Assembly: GCA_026990885.1 (NCBI GenBank)
Contig: JALXCO010000058.1
Location: 1-8,001 of the forward strand
Reading direction: 5' to 3'
Source: Desulfurococcales archaeon
GTDB taxonomy: Archaea; Thermoproteota; Thermoprotei_A; Sulfolobales; AG1
Length of the DNA: 8,001 nucleotides
Under the pieces are notes generated by a model, which saw nothing but the letters and a program-made list of their open reading frames with translations, made no database searches and was not told where the DNA came from. The first letter of the stretch is position 1; each line of letters starts with the position of its first letter. Made by a program: the position numbers and the translations under genes. Of this stretch, positions 1 to 5,505 are shown in pieces.

Positions 1-147
1 AAGGAATCCGCCGCTAGACTAAGAGGTAGAGTTAGTGTTGATGAGCTCAGAAGGGAGCTTAGTGTTAAACCTGAAGATCTGGTTGAGGAAATCGAAACAT
101 ACGATATAGAGCATCTAGAGCTTAAGGAGAAGGAGAGATTAAAATGA
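1..147 (+). CDS. VapB-like antitoxin, C-terminal part (5' end outside window)
   Basis: An open frame runs from the window edge to a TGA at 145-147 and gives 48 residues beginning KESAARLRGR and ending KEKERLK. The fragment is short, highly charged and rich in Glu, Lys and Arg, with predicted helix, as expected for the toxin-binding tail of a small antitoxin. The stop overlaps the start of the next gene as ATGA (144-147), the usual translational coupling of antitoxin and toxin genes. The downstream gene is a recognisable VapC-type PIN toxin, so the identification as VapB rests mainly on position. The DNA-binding N-terminus is outside the window, so the antitoxin fold class cannot be assigned. 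It would normally neutralise VapC and repress the operon; because the toxin frame is broken, this role may be lost. Confidence 0.6.
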   Translation, partial: KESAARLRGRVSVDELRRELSVKPEDLVEEIETYDIEHLELKEKERLK

Positions 148-465
148 CAATACTAGATACAAGTGTGGTTATCAATAAAGTTAAGTCGAAAGAATCCATT
201 AAAGAAGATATAACAGTTGTTATGTTGGTTGAATATCCTAGGATCGTCTATCGCAAACACCTCTATGGAGGAATAATATTTCCCCACAAAACAAGACTTC
301 ATCCTAGCACATAAGCTTCAATTAGAACTCCTTAAAATAGGTAAACCACAGACTTTCTCTGATCTATTGATAGCTGCGATAGTCATAAATAGGGATGAGG
401 AACTGATCACACAAGATCAAGACTTCAAGTATAATTGGTCATGCTACAAAATGCTAGGATACTAA
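144..465 (+). pseudogene. VapC-type PIN-domain toxin, broken by a one-base frameshift
   Basis: The ATG at 144 overlaps the upstream stop and follows purine-rich GGAG motifs at about 126-135. The first frame reads MTILDTSVVI, passes LVEYPRI, and stops at 312-314 after an unrelated tail. The frame one base on continues the same protein, through DFILAHKLQLELLKIGKP, DLLIAA and DQDF, to TAA at 463-465. Removing one C from the CCCC run at 282-285 joins the halves as FPTKQDF and yields a 106-residue protein. In that restored protein the acidic PIN metal ligands are all present: Asp5, Glu30, Asp73 and Asp91/Asp93. PIN VapC toxins are Mg-dependent ribonucleases that cleave tRNA or rRNA. As written the gene gives only a truncated product lacking the second half of the active site. 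Recent decay, an assembly error in the homopolymer, or recoding are the options; the otherwise intact residues argue that the lesion is recent. Confidence 0.8.
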
Positions 466-589
466 GTGAAGGTAAAGATCGTTTAACTATGAACAGATAG
501 CCACAAGCTTAATCTAAGAATGGAGCATACATCACTTATTATTATAGTTAATAAACTTAAAGTAAGTAGAATTATAAAGCTTCGAAGTA

Positions 590-645
590 TTATGTTAATT
601 AAGTTAAGATCTTTCTTTGCTGTCCATCTAATTAAATTAACATAA
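590..645. repeat. AT-rich inverted repeat, 11-bp arms
   Basis: TTATGTTAATT at 590-600 is the exact reverse complement of AATTAACATAA at 635-645, with 34 bases between. Partial matching continues inward for about six more bases. It lies about 125 bp past the broken toxin gene. AT richness makes chance occurrence plausible; no transposase or target duplication is nearby. Confidence 0.35.
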
Positions 646-704
646 AAATTTCAGAATATTAGATCTTGAAACATGCGAGTTTGACATTCTTGTAAGTAAG
701 TATA

Positions 705-723
705 TTATCTAGCGCTAAGATAA
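705..723. promoter_or_regulatory. Near-perfect palindrome, operator-like
   Basis: The arms TTATCT (705-710) and AGATAA (718-723) flank AGCGCT, itself a palindrome, plus one extra A. The 19-bp size and two-fold symmetry resemble a binding site for a dimeric winged-helix or ribbon-helix-helix repressor. No gene start or clear TATA box sits beside it, so the function is unassigned. Confidence 0.3.
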
Positions 724-858
724 CGATTAAGGGTTATTGCTAAAGTAGCGGTTTACTGTTTTAAATTAGGAAAAACCCTCTCAACCAGAACCATAAAACT
801 CTTAAGGGAGGAACTCTGTTGTATTTAAGCCGTAACTTGAAGCCTAATATAGCTACTT

Positions 859-879
859 AAAAATGGCTTATAATGCCAT
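859..879 (-). terminator. Hairpin plus T run downstream of tRNA-Pro
   Basis: Read on the minus strand, ATGGC (879-875), a 7-base loop and GCCAT (867-863) form a 5-bp stem followed directly by TTTT (862-859). It begins about 57 bases beyond the tRNA 3' end. Archaeal RNA polymerase terminates mainly at T runs and does not strictly need a hairpin, so this is a candidate only. Confidence 0.3.
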
Positions 880-935
880 AGTTGTTATCAATCATAGATT
901 TATATCGAATCCTTTAAGAATTGAAAATTATTTAG

Positions 936-1010
936 TGGGGCCGCGGGGATTTGAACCCCGGACCACGAGGGCCCAAGCCTCGCATCCTAGCCAAGCTAGA
1001 CTACGGCCCC
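936..1010 (-). tRNA. tRNA-Pro (anticodon TGG)
   Basis: The minus strand folds into a full cloverleaf. The acceptor stem is GGGGCCG (from 1010) with CGGCCCC (943-937), and the discriminator is A at 936. TA sits at positions 8-9. The D stem GTCT pairs with GGAT (including G-T pairs), with GG in the D loop. The anticodon stem CGAGG/CCTCG encloses loop CTTGGGC, giving anticodon TGG, which reads proline CCA codons. The T stem CGGGG/CCCCG encloses TTCAAAT. The gene has no intron and no encoded CCA, so CCA must be added after transcription, as is common in archaea. It lies 78 bp downstream of, and on the same strand as, the threonine synthase-family gene. No second copy of its 3' end was seen in the window, so there is no sign of use as an integration site here. 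Confidence 0.96.
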
Positions 1011-1031
1011 TGGATGCATGTATTGGGGTTG

Positions 1032-1040
1032 CTTTATTTC
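1032..1040 (-). promoter_or_regulatory. Possible TATA box for tRNA-Pro
   Basis: On the minus strand GAAATAAAG lies 22-30 bases upstream of the mature tRNA 5' end, the spacing expected for an archaeal TATA element when the transcript starts close to the mature end. The match to the TTTATA-type consensus is poor, so co-transcription from the upstream gene is an alternative. Confidence 0.3.
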
Positions 1041-1088
1041 CATATTGTAATGATTAGTTCTATGGATTTATTAATTTTGTCTTCTGCT

Positions 1089-2234
1089 CTATGTTGCTAT
1101 TTGCTTTAGTGTGTCTATCATTTTTAGCCCTGATCCTGTTATAAGGATCGCTGGACGATCAGGTTTCTCAACATACACACTGTATTTAATCAGTCCAGCC
1201 AGTGCAGATGCCGATGTGGGTTCAGGCAGTATGCCCTGTGTAATCAATGTTTTAACTGAATGCCTGATCTCGCTGTTGCTAACCACGATAACGTCGCCGC
1301 CACTGTTTTCAATGGCCTTTTTCATCTCAAGCAGTCTAGGCGGGTTCTTTAGGGATACCCCATCGGCTAGTGTTTGCTCCTCAACTATTTCAGGCTCTCT
1401 ATTCTTTGCCAACCTATATAGCGGGTATGCATATGTGTTTTGAACCGCTATAATCTTTGGTATCGATGCTATATACCCCCATCTATAGAGATCTAGGTAG
1501 CCCCTATACACACCTATCAATGCAGAGCCGCTTGATGAAGGTATAAATATGTGGGTTAGCTCTTCCCCATGCTCCAGGTAGAGTTCATAGGCTATGGTTT
1601 TCATCCCCTCAACGAAATGGGGTAGCCATGTGTGTGGTAGATATATGTATCCCTCCCTATCCGCTAGCTCCCTAGCGACCTCAGAGGCGTGATCCCTGTT
1701 ATGGGCAACAATTATGTTGCCTCCACACAGCTCTATAGCATTGATCTTGCCTCTAGGAGCGGTTCTAGGCACAACTATCACGGGGGTTAAGCCCGTGTAT
1801 GCTGCGTAGCATGAGGTCGATAAGCCAGCGTTGCCCGATGAATCCTCAACCACCTTGATGCTGTTTCCACCCACCAGGCTCTTCACCATCGATATAGCTA
1901 CTGCTGTTCCTCTATCCTTAAAGCTTCCTGTTGGGTTATAGAGCTCTAGCTTAGCTACTATATCTAGGTTATCGATCCTTATTACCCTGGTTCTAGTTAG
2001 CCCTTCCCCAAGGCTGTATGTGGAGCTGTATCTAGGTATTTGGTTGCTGAAGCACCATATTCCTCTGCTACATCTAAATAGCTCCTTGTATTCGGGTAGG
2101 GTGTCTCCATATTCATATACTAGATCTAGAATATAGCCGCATTTTGGGCACTTCCATATTCTGGGGTCTTCATCCAGGGTAAAGCCGCATTTGAGGCATC
2201 TATATCTGTTTCCATGGCCTGCGCTACTTGCCAT
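1089..2234 (-). CDS. Threonine synthase-family PLP enzyme with N-terminal zinc ribbon
   Basis: The product (381 residues) is a fold-type II PLP enzyme. An N-terminal zinc ribbon has CxxC pairs Cys13/Cys16 and Cys29/Cys32, as in archaeal threonine synthases. The PLP lysine motif NPTGSFKDRG is at 100-109 with Lys106 as the Schiff-base residue. SSGNAG (132-137) matches the substrate/cofactor asparagine loop, EPTSASALAGL lies at 338-348 and TGSGLK at 366-371, both typical of ThrC. Threonine synthase converts O-phosphohomoserine to threonine in the cytoplasm. The PLP phosphate loop reads PSSSGSALIG (232-241) where classical archaeal ThrC has a PVGNAGN-like loop, and the Asn loop is SSGNAG rather than STGNTS. 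It may therefore be a divergent paralogue with another hydroxy- or amino-acid substrate. The start is supported by AGAGGT (2242-2247) seven bases upstream. No homoserine-pathway neighbours are visible. Confidence 0.85.
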   Translation of the reverse strand: MASSAGHGNRYRCLKCGFTLDEDPRIWKCPKCGYILDLVYEYGDTLPEYKELFRCSRGIWCFSNQIPRYSSTYSLGEGLTRTRVIRIDNLDIVAKLELYNPTGSFKDRGTAVAISMVKSLVGGNSIKVVEDSSGNAGLSTSCYAAYTGLTPVIVVPRTAPRGKINAIELCGGNIIVAHNRDHASEVARELADREGYIYLPHTWLPHFVEGMKTIAYELYLEHGEELTHIFIPSSSGSALIGVYRGYLDLYRWGYIASIPKIIAVQNTYAYPLYRLAKNREPEIVEEQTLADGVSLKNPPRLLEMKKAIENSGGDVIVVSNSEIRHSVKTLITQGILPEPTSASALAGLIKYSVYVEKPDRPAILITGSGLKMIDTLKQIAT

Positions 2235-2241
2235 AGTTTTT

Positions 2242-2247
2242 ACCTCT
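2242..2247 (-). promoter_or_regulatory. Shine-Dalgarno site of the threonine synthase-family gene
   Basis: AGAGGT on the minus strand, seven bases before the ATG at 2234, matches the anti-SD of 16S rRNA and fixes the start. This is one of the few clear SD sites in the window; several other genes look leaderless or weakly led. Confidence 0.6.
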
Positions 2248-2294
2248 TAGAATTTTCTTTGTAAAGTTTTAGAACAAGTATTATTAGGGTTTTG

Positions 2295-2306
2295 AAAGTA
2301 ATAAAT
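2295..2306 (-). promoter_or_regulatory. TATA-like promoter of the threonine synthase-family gene
   Basis: The minus strand reads ATTTATTACTTT, centred about 67 bases before the start codon. With the usual 25-27 base spacing, transcription would begin near 2275, giving a leader of about 40 nt that contains the SD site. The same 12 bases occur upstream of thiI (5476-5487). Confidence 0.4.
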
Positions 2307-2396
2307 AGCTGTAACCCTTATACCGCTTGGGCTCCGCAACTAAATATGCTGGTAGCGATCTATATAGGTTTAAATTGATTTATATAGATATTCTTG

Positions 2397-2412
2397 GGTA
2401 TTGATTAATACC
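2397..2412. repeat. Perfect 6-bp hairpin in divergent promoter region
   Basis: GGTATT and AATACC flank a 4-base GATT loop, forming a 16-bp dyad. It sits between the two divergent promoters and could be an operator or RNA hairpin; no direct evidence for either. Confidence 0.3.
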
Positions 2413-2559
2413 GCATGAACCTTATCAGACATATATATAACTATATGGAAATGAATTTATATAAATATAGATAATAATGTAATGGTAGCCTTAATGTAAA
2501 GCAGAGTTTAATTCGGTATAATCCGTATTGAATTTAATTAATTATACAATCTAAGAAAT

Positions 2560-2572
2560 AAATTTTTATATA
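2560..2572 (+). promoter_or_regulatory. TATA box of the winged-helix/TrmB cluster
   Basis: AAATTTTTATATA is a good archaeal TATA element. Its centre is about 25 bases before the ATG at 2592, predicting a transcript that starts at or next to that ATG, that is, a leaderless mRNA. Confidence 0.55.
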
Positions 2573-2591
2573 CACGTGCGCCAATGATTAT

Positions 2592-3026
2592 ATGGGGATA
2601 TATATGTCTTACCCTAAAACAGAAAAAGGAAGTAAAAACGGAAACGGAAGCGATATTGAAGCGAACATAATGTATGAGGACGACGATATTATAGTTATGA
2701 GAGCTCCAGACGATGAGGAGCTTGTTGATCTCGTGAAGAACAAGATAAAAAGCTCTGGTAAACCGCTTTCATGGAAGGAGCTTAGGGCTATTTTCAGCGG
2801 TTTGGCCGGCGAGGATAGGCTGAGGAAGGTTCTGATCAGGCTAATCGAGAACGACGAGCTTATAGAGATGCCAGACGGGACATTCGCTCTCCCGGGTATG
2901 GAGAAGGGCTACGTTCCTAGGAGAGATGTTAAGAGGGTACGCCCACTAGTCCCAAGGAAGTTTAAGGAGAGATGGGGCGCTATGGCCTCGAAGATCAGAA
3001 AGCTCGGGATAGCTATAGATGAGTAG
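2592..3026 (+). CDS. Conserved hypothetical protein, probable winged-helix DNA-binding
   Basis: The product has 144 residues, no cysteine and no membrane segment. An acidic, probably disordered N-terminus (1-30) is followed by a helix-rich block, about 36-104: DEELVDLVKNKIKSSGKPLS, WKELRAIFSG, EDRLRKVLIRLIENDELIE and MPDGTFALPGM. The order helix, helix, recognition-type helix and beta wing is that of winged-helix domains. The C-terminal tail (105-144) is strongly basic (RRDVKRVRPLVPRKFKERWG), consistent with nucleic-acid binding. I do not recognise a named family; it is probably a crenarchaeal lineage-specific protein. The start is either the ATG at 2592, fitting a leaderless transcript from the nearby TATA box, or the ATG at 2604 (MSYPKTEK), which has GGGG seven to ten bases upstream. 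It is the first gene of a tight cluster with a 52-residue ORF and a TrmB-like regulator, so a transcriptional role is inferred. Confidence 0.8.
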   Translation: MGIYMSYPKTEKGSKNGNGSDIEANIMYEDDDIIVMRAPDDEELVDLVKNKIKSSGKPLSWKELRAIFSGLAGEDRLRKVLIRLIENDELIEMPDGTFALPGMEKGYVPRRDVKRVRPLVPRKFKERWGAMASKIRKLGIAIDE

Positions 3027-3177
3027 CCGATGCATTAAAGCCAGGATAACGCTGAGGGATAAGATAGCTATAGTTGAGACCGAGGACGGCAAGAAGGCGC
3101 TGGTTCCTCTTAGGGCTCTATGTAGCTTGGCTAAGAGATTTAATTTATGCTATGAAAACTATAGATGTGAAAGCTAG
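3019..3177 (+). CDS. Small conserved-looking hypothetical protein, 52 residues
   Basis: An open frame starts at an ATG inside the last codons of the upstream gene (8-bp overlap, ATGAGTAG) and ends in TAG at 3175-3177, two bases before the TrmB-like start. It fills an otherwise unexplained 150-bp gap exactly, which is the main support for its being real. The protein begins MSSRCIKARITL and has a likely beta-strand pair around IAIVETEDGKKALVPL (17-31), then a helix ALCSLAKRF, then a C-terminus with Cys44 and Cys50; other cysteines are Cys5 and Cys35. Four cysteines in 52 residues allow a metal site or disulfides but no classical CxxC knuckle is present. Codon choice resembles the neighbours. 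I do not recognise the family. Translation is probably coupled to the upstream gene because no clear SD precedes its ATG. Confidence 0.6.
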   Translation: MSSRCIKARITLRDKIAIVETEDGKKALVPLRALCSLAKRFNLCYENYRCES

Positions 3178-3179
3178 GT

Positions 3180-4010
3180 ATGAGCTCCATAGATAATATT
3201 GATTTCATAATAAGCGACCTAAAGGATTTTTTGAAGCTAACCGATTATGAATCACGCGCATATATAACACTTCTTATTAGTGGTCCCCTCAAGATCTCGA
3301 GGCTGTCGCAGCTAGCCAAGATCCCCAGATCAAAATGCTATACAGTAGTAAAATCCCTCATGTCCAAAGGGCTTGCCTACGAGGTCTCCGACAGACCACT
3401 AACTGTTGGTGCGAGAGACATTAAGGAGGTTGCTTATAGAAAGCTAAATGAGACATATAGAGCTCTAGAGATGAAGGCTGATAGGATTGTGAAGATAGTG
3501 GATCAGGTTGCTGTAGCTCGCCTGAGCGACGACAAGGAGGTTGAGCTCGCCAAGGTTTCATTAATAAACACTCTTGAGGATCTCGAGTCCTCCCTTATAA
3601 TTGATCTAGCTAACGTGAAGAAAGAAATCATTATAGTAACCAGCAGGTCCCCTATAAAGATAAGCTGGAGAAAGCTCATCCAACCCATAATCAATGCCGT
3701 AAAGTCTGGCGTAGCTATCCGATACTATGTATCTGAGGAAACAGGGATCGGTAGACATATAGTGAACTACTTTAAGCTACTTAAGGATGAGCCGATAGAG
3801 GGTAGGGGCGTTATAGAGATCTATAGTGGCCCCCCTATAGAGCAGCCCTTTATCATTATAGATGACCGTATAGTATATAACTTGATAACAGATCCCAATC
3901 TAGAAACATTTCTCTTTGCGATAAAGATTGTTAATTCGAGCTACGCCAAGCACATGAAGATCTATTTCACGCTACTCAAAACAAAATCAAACATCACTAA
4001 AGTAATCTAA
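3180..4010 (+). CDS. TrmB-family transcriptional regulator
   Basis: The product has 276 residues. Residues about 12-76 form a winged helix-turn-helix typical of TrmB proteins: LTDYESRAYITLLISGPLKI, then RLSQLAKIPRSKCYTVVKSL (recognition helix with IPRSKCYTVV), then the wing SKGLAYEVSDRPLTVGA. A helical linker (about 83-112) likely dimerises, and residues about 119-265 form the TrmB-type C-terminal effector domain, with ESSLIIDLANVKKEIIIVTS and PFIIIDDRIVYNLI. Family members bind sugars or other small molecules and repress or activate metabolic genes; no ligand can be assigned here. The start is fixed by an in-frame TGA at 3168-3170 only ten bases upstream. It is the third gene of a cluster with the winged-helix-like and 52-residue proteins and converges on thiI with one base between stop codons. 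No transporter or sugar enzyme is nearby, so the target is unknown. Confidence 0.85.
   Translation: MSSIDNIDFIISDLKDFLKLTDYESRAYITLLISGPLKISRLSQLAKIPRSKCYTVVKSLMSKGLAYEVSDRPLTVGARDIKEVAYRKLNETYRALEMKADRIVKIVDQVAVARLSDDKEVELAKVSLINTLEDLESSLIIDLANVKKEIIIVTSRSPIKISWRKLIQPIINAVKSGVAIRYYVSEETGIGRHIVNYFKLLKDEPIEGRGVIEIYSGPPIEQPFIIIDDRIVYNLITDPNLETFLFAIKIVNSSYAKHMKIYFTLLKTKSNITKVI
3977..3991 (-). terminator. T-rich tract past the thiI stop
   Basis: The minus strand reads TTTGATTTTGTTTTG about 20-35 bases after the thiI stop codon, inside the 3' end of the convergent TrmB-like gene. Archaeal termination uses such T runs, so this is a plausible termination site; no hairpin is present. Confidence 0.3.
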
Positions 4011-4011
4011 A

Positions 4012-5448
4012 CTAGTCTATTTTTACTCCAAGCTCCCTTAACCTCCTGTATCCCCCGTGAAGACTATACGCCTTAAACCCCTTCTCCCTCAACAATCTAG
4101 CCATTGTGAAGCTTGCTTCACCCTCCTCACATACTAGAATTATCTCCTTATCCTTCTCTTTCTCCAGATCTTCAAGATCCTTCAAACCCTTCACCACACC
4201 ACTACCATGGAGCCTGTTAACATCCACTATTATTGAGTTAGATGGTATTGTATCCACCTCTATTAAGCTGTGATCTATCCAGCTCCGGAGATTGCCTACC
4301 CAGTCTCCATAGAGGTCTAGATCTATTGCAGTGTCTACAGCCCTATCTATGGTATCTGAACCGATCTGGCTATAGTACCTAATGAACTTCTCGATATTCA
4401 CCTGAGGCTGCGGATATGAGCCGAGAAAGCAGCTCTCTTTAACCCTGTTGTTTAGTTCATAAGTCCCTATCATTCTAGACATGTCTATTATTTCATCTTT
4501 ATCGAATCCTATTACGGGCCTTATTATGTTTACATCAAGGTCTTTTTGAGCGGCGTTAAGATTAGTGATTGTCTGGCTTGTCGCCTCCCAAATAGATTCA
4601 CCAGTCACTATGGCTTTAGCACCGTATCTATCAATCAGGTGTGAAGCAACCTCGTACATAGCTCTCCGCAGCCCGATCTGCCAGTAGTGTGGCGGTAGCT
4701 TTCTCCTCACCTCAAAAGCCAGTTCGGCTCCATCAACTATTATTAGTCTGGGCCTATACCCTATGCTCCACATCCTAGCTAGCTTCTCAGCTACTTTACC
4801 TGTAGCTAGAACGTTGTCTATAGATCCAAGCGCTATATGGAGAAAATCTGTTGGGGACCCCTTCCTCATAACCATCCAAGACGCAACGGTCGAATCAAAC
4901 CCCCCGGAAAATAGCGAAATAACCTTTTCGGATACTCCTAGCGGGAGACCTCCATACCCCTTAAACGTTTCCTTACTGGATGTTATGAAGAATCTATTGT
5001 CCCTTATCTCGATATATATCTCGATTTCTGGGTTCTCTAGATCAACGTACCCGCCACATACAGCAAGTTTGGCGCCAACCTCTCTAGCTACATCTAGAGA
5101 TGTGAATTCATGGCTTCCAACTCTCCTAACTCTAACGGCGTAGCTTCTCCCCTTTATCTTGCTGCAATATACATTGAGGGCCATTTCACCAATTGCTTTT
5201 AGGTTTTGAAGCTCTCCTTCCCTAACCCTTAATATCTCTACTATCCCAAATACTCTTTGAAGATCCTGTGAAACATCGTCCGATGAATATATAAGTATCC
5301 TCCCACCATCTATCTTGTCGATCCGGTAATTTACGTTGAGATCGTTGAGGAGAGACTCAATATTATAAACAAGCCTATTCTCGAAATACCCCCTTCTTCT
5401 CCCTTTCAGAGCGATCTCTCCTGTTAGCCTTATCAGATAGAGAACCAT
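4012..5448 (-). CDS. thiI: ThiI: tRNA 4-thiouridine synthase / sulfurtransferase with rhodanese domain
   Basis: The product (478 residues) starts MVLYLIRLTGEIALKGRRRG, the typical ThiI N-terminus. An N-terminal ferredoxin-like plus THUMP region (about 1-165) binds tRNA. A PP-loop ATP pyrophosphatase domain begins with VISLFSGGFDSTVASW, motif SGGFDST at 181-187, and includes VTGESIWEATSQT (281-293). ESCFLGSYPQ (338-347) supplies Cys340, at the place of the catalytic PP-loop-domain cysteine (Cys344) in E. coli ThiI. A C-terminal rhodanese domain (about 400-478) has IIVDVNR, the active-site loop CEEGEAS (Cys440-Ser446) and YSLHGGYRRL. ThiI adenylates U8 of tRNA and delivers sulfur to make 4-thiouridine; it can also feed thiazole synthesis. 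Many characterised archaeal ThiI proteins lack the rhodanese domain, so this bacterial-like architecture is notable. A TATA-like box lies at 5476-5487. No IscS-like sulfur donor gene is in the window. Confidence 0.93.
   Translation of the reverse strand: MVLYLIRLTGEIALKGRRRGYFENRLVYNIESLLNDLNVNYRIDKIDGGRILIYSSDDVSQDLQRVFGIVEILRVREGELQNLKAIGEMALNVYCSKIKGRSYAVRVRRVGSHEFTSLDVAREVGAKLAVCGGYVDLENPEIEIYIEIRDNRFFITSSKETFKGYGGLPLGVSEKVISLFSGGFDSTVASWMVMRKGSPTDFLHIALGSIDNVLATGKVAEKLARMWSIGYRPRLIIVDGAELAFEVRRKLPPHYWQIGLRRAMYEVASHLIDRYGAKAIVTGESIWEATSQTITNLNAAQKDLDVNIIRPVIGFDKDEIIDMSRMIGTYELNNRVKESCFLGSYPQPQVNIEKFIRYYSQIGSDTIDRAVDTAIDLDLYGDWVGNLRSWIDHSLIEVDTIPSNSIIVDVNRLHGSGVVKGLKDLEDLEKEKDKEIILVCEEGEASFTMARLLREKGFKAYSLHGGYRRLRELGVKID
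4020..4024 (+). terminator. T5 run past the TrmB-like gene
   Basis: TTTTT occurs ten bases after the TrmB-like stop and lies within the 3' end of thiI. It is a candidate archaeal termination signal for the rightward cluster; evidence is composition only. Confidence 0.25.
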
Positions 5449-5475
5449 CTATAATCCATAATTTTTCATTGGAGA

Positions 5476-5487
5476 AAAGTAATAAAT
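5476..5487 (-). promoter_or_regulatory. TATA-like promoter of thiI
   Basis: The minus strand reads ATTTATTACTTT, centred about 33 bases before the thiI ATG, predicting a leader of only about 5-10 nt. It is identical over 12 bases to the element upstream of the threonine synthase-family gene. Confidence 0.45.
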
Positions 5488-5505
5488 TAGTTGAAGGCCG
5501 CATTC

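Larger units (their letters stand above)
466..935. other. Intergenic region without a supported gene
   Basis: No open frame here has coding support; all frames are interrupted frequently and the base composition is strongly AT-rich. It contains an 11-bp inverted repeat (590-600 with 635-645), a near-perfect palindrome (705-723), several small hairpins between about 722 and 755, and a hairpin followed by a T run on the minus strand (859-879), which lies downstream of the tRNA. An uncatalogued small RNA is possible but nothing diagnostic, such as clear C/D boxes, was seen. Confidence 0.5.
2235..2591. other. Divergent intergenic region holding two promoters
   Basis: This 357-bp stretch between divergent genes is very AT-rich and lacks a supported gene. 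It holds a TATA-like box for the leftward gene (2295-2306), one for the rightward cluster (2560-2572), a 7-bp inverted repeat CTATATA/TATATAG (2360-2366 with 2381-2387), and a perfect 6-bp hairpin GGTATT-gatt-AATACC (2397-2412). A 19-codon ORF at 2415-2474 has no support. Confidence 0.5.

Noticed and set aside
40..75. TGATGA and CTGA motifs resembling C/D box small RNA elements, here and at a few other places inside genes
   Set aside because: The box pairs are incomplete or wrongly spaced and lie within coding sequence, so chance is the simpler explanation.
590..645. Inverted repeat as ends of a miniature transposable element
   Set aside because: The arms are AT-only, only 34 bases lie between them, and no target-site duplication or second copy is seen.
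936..1010. tRNA-Pro as an integration (att) site for a mobile element
   Set aside because: No second copy of the tRNA 3' end, integrase gene or other element marker was seen in the window.
863..1057. Open frame of 64 codons on the plus strand
   Set aside because: It runs antisense across the whole tRNA-Pro gene and has no promoter or ribosome site; the frame is explained by the tRNA sequence.
1111..1443. Plus-strand open frame of 110 codons
   Set aside because: It is antisense to the well-supported threonine synthase-family gene and has no recognisable protein features.
2415..2474. 19-codon ORF beginning MNLIRHIYNY in the divergent intergenic region
   Set aside because: It is too short, its composition simply reflects AT-rich DNA, and it has no ribosome site or conserved feature.
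3503..3694. Minus-strand open frame of 63 codons
   Set aside because: It is antisense to the TrmB-like gene with no independent support.
4763..5143. Plus-strand open frame of 126 codons
   Set aside because: It is antisense to the PP-loop and THUMP part of thiI; a shadow of codon bias in the real gene.
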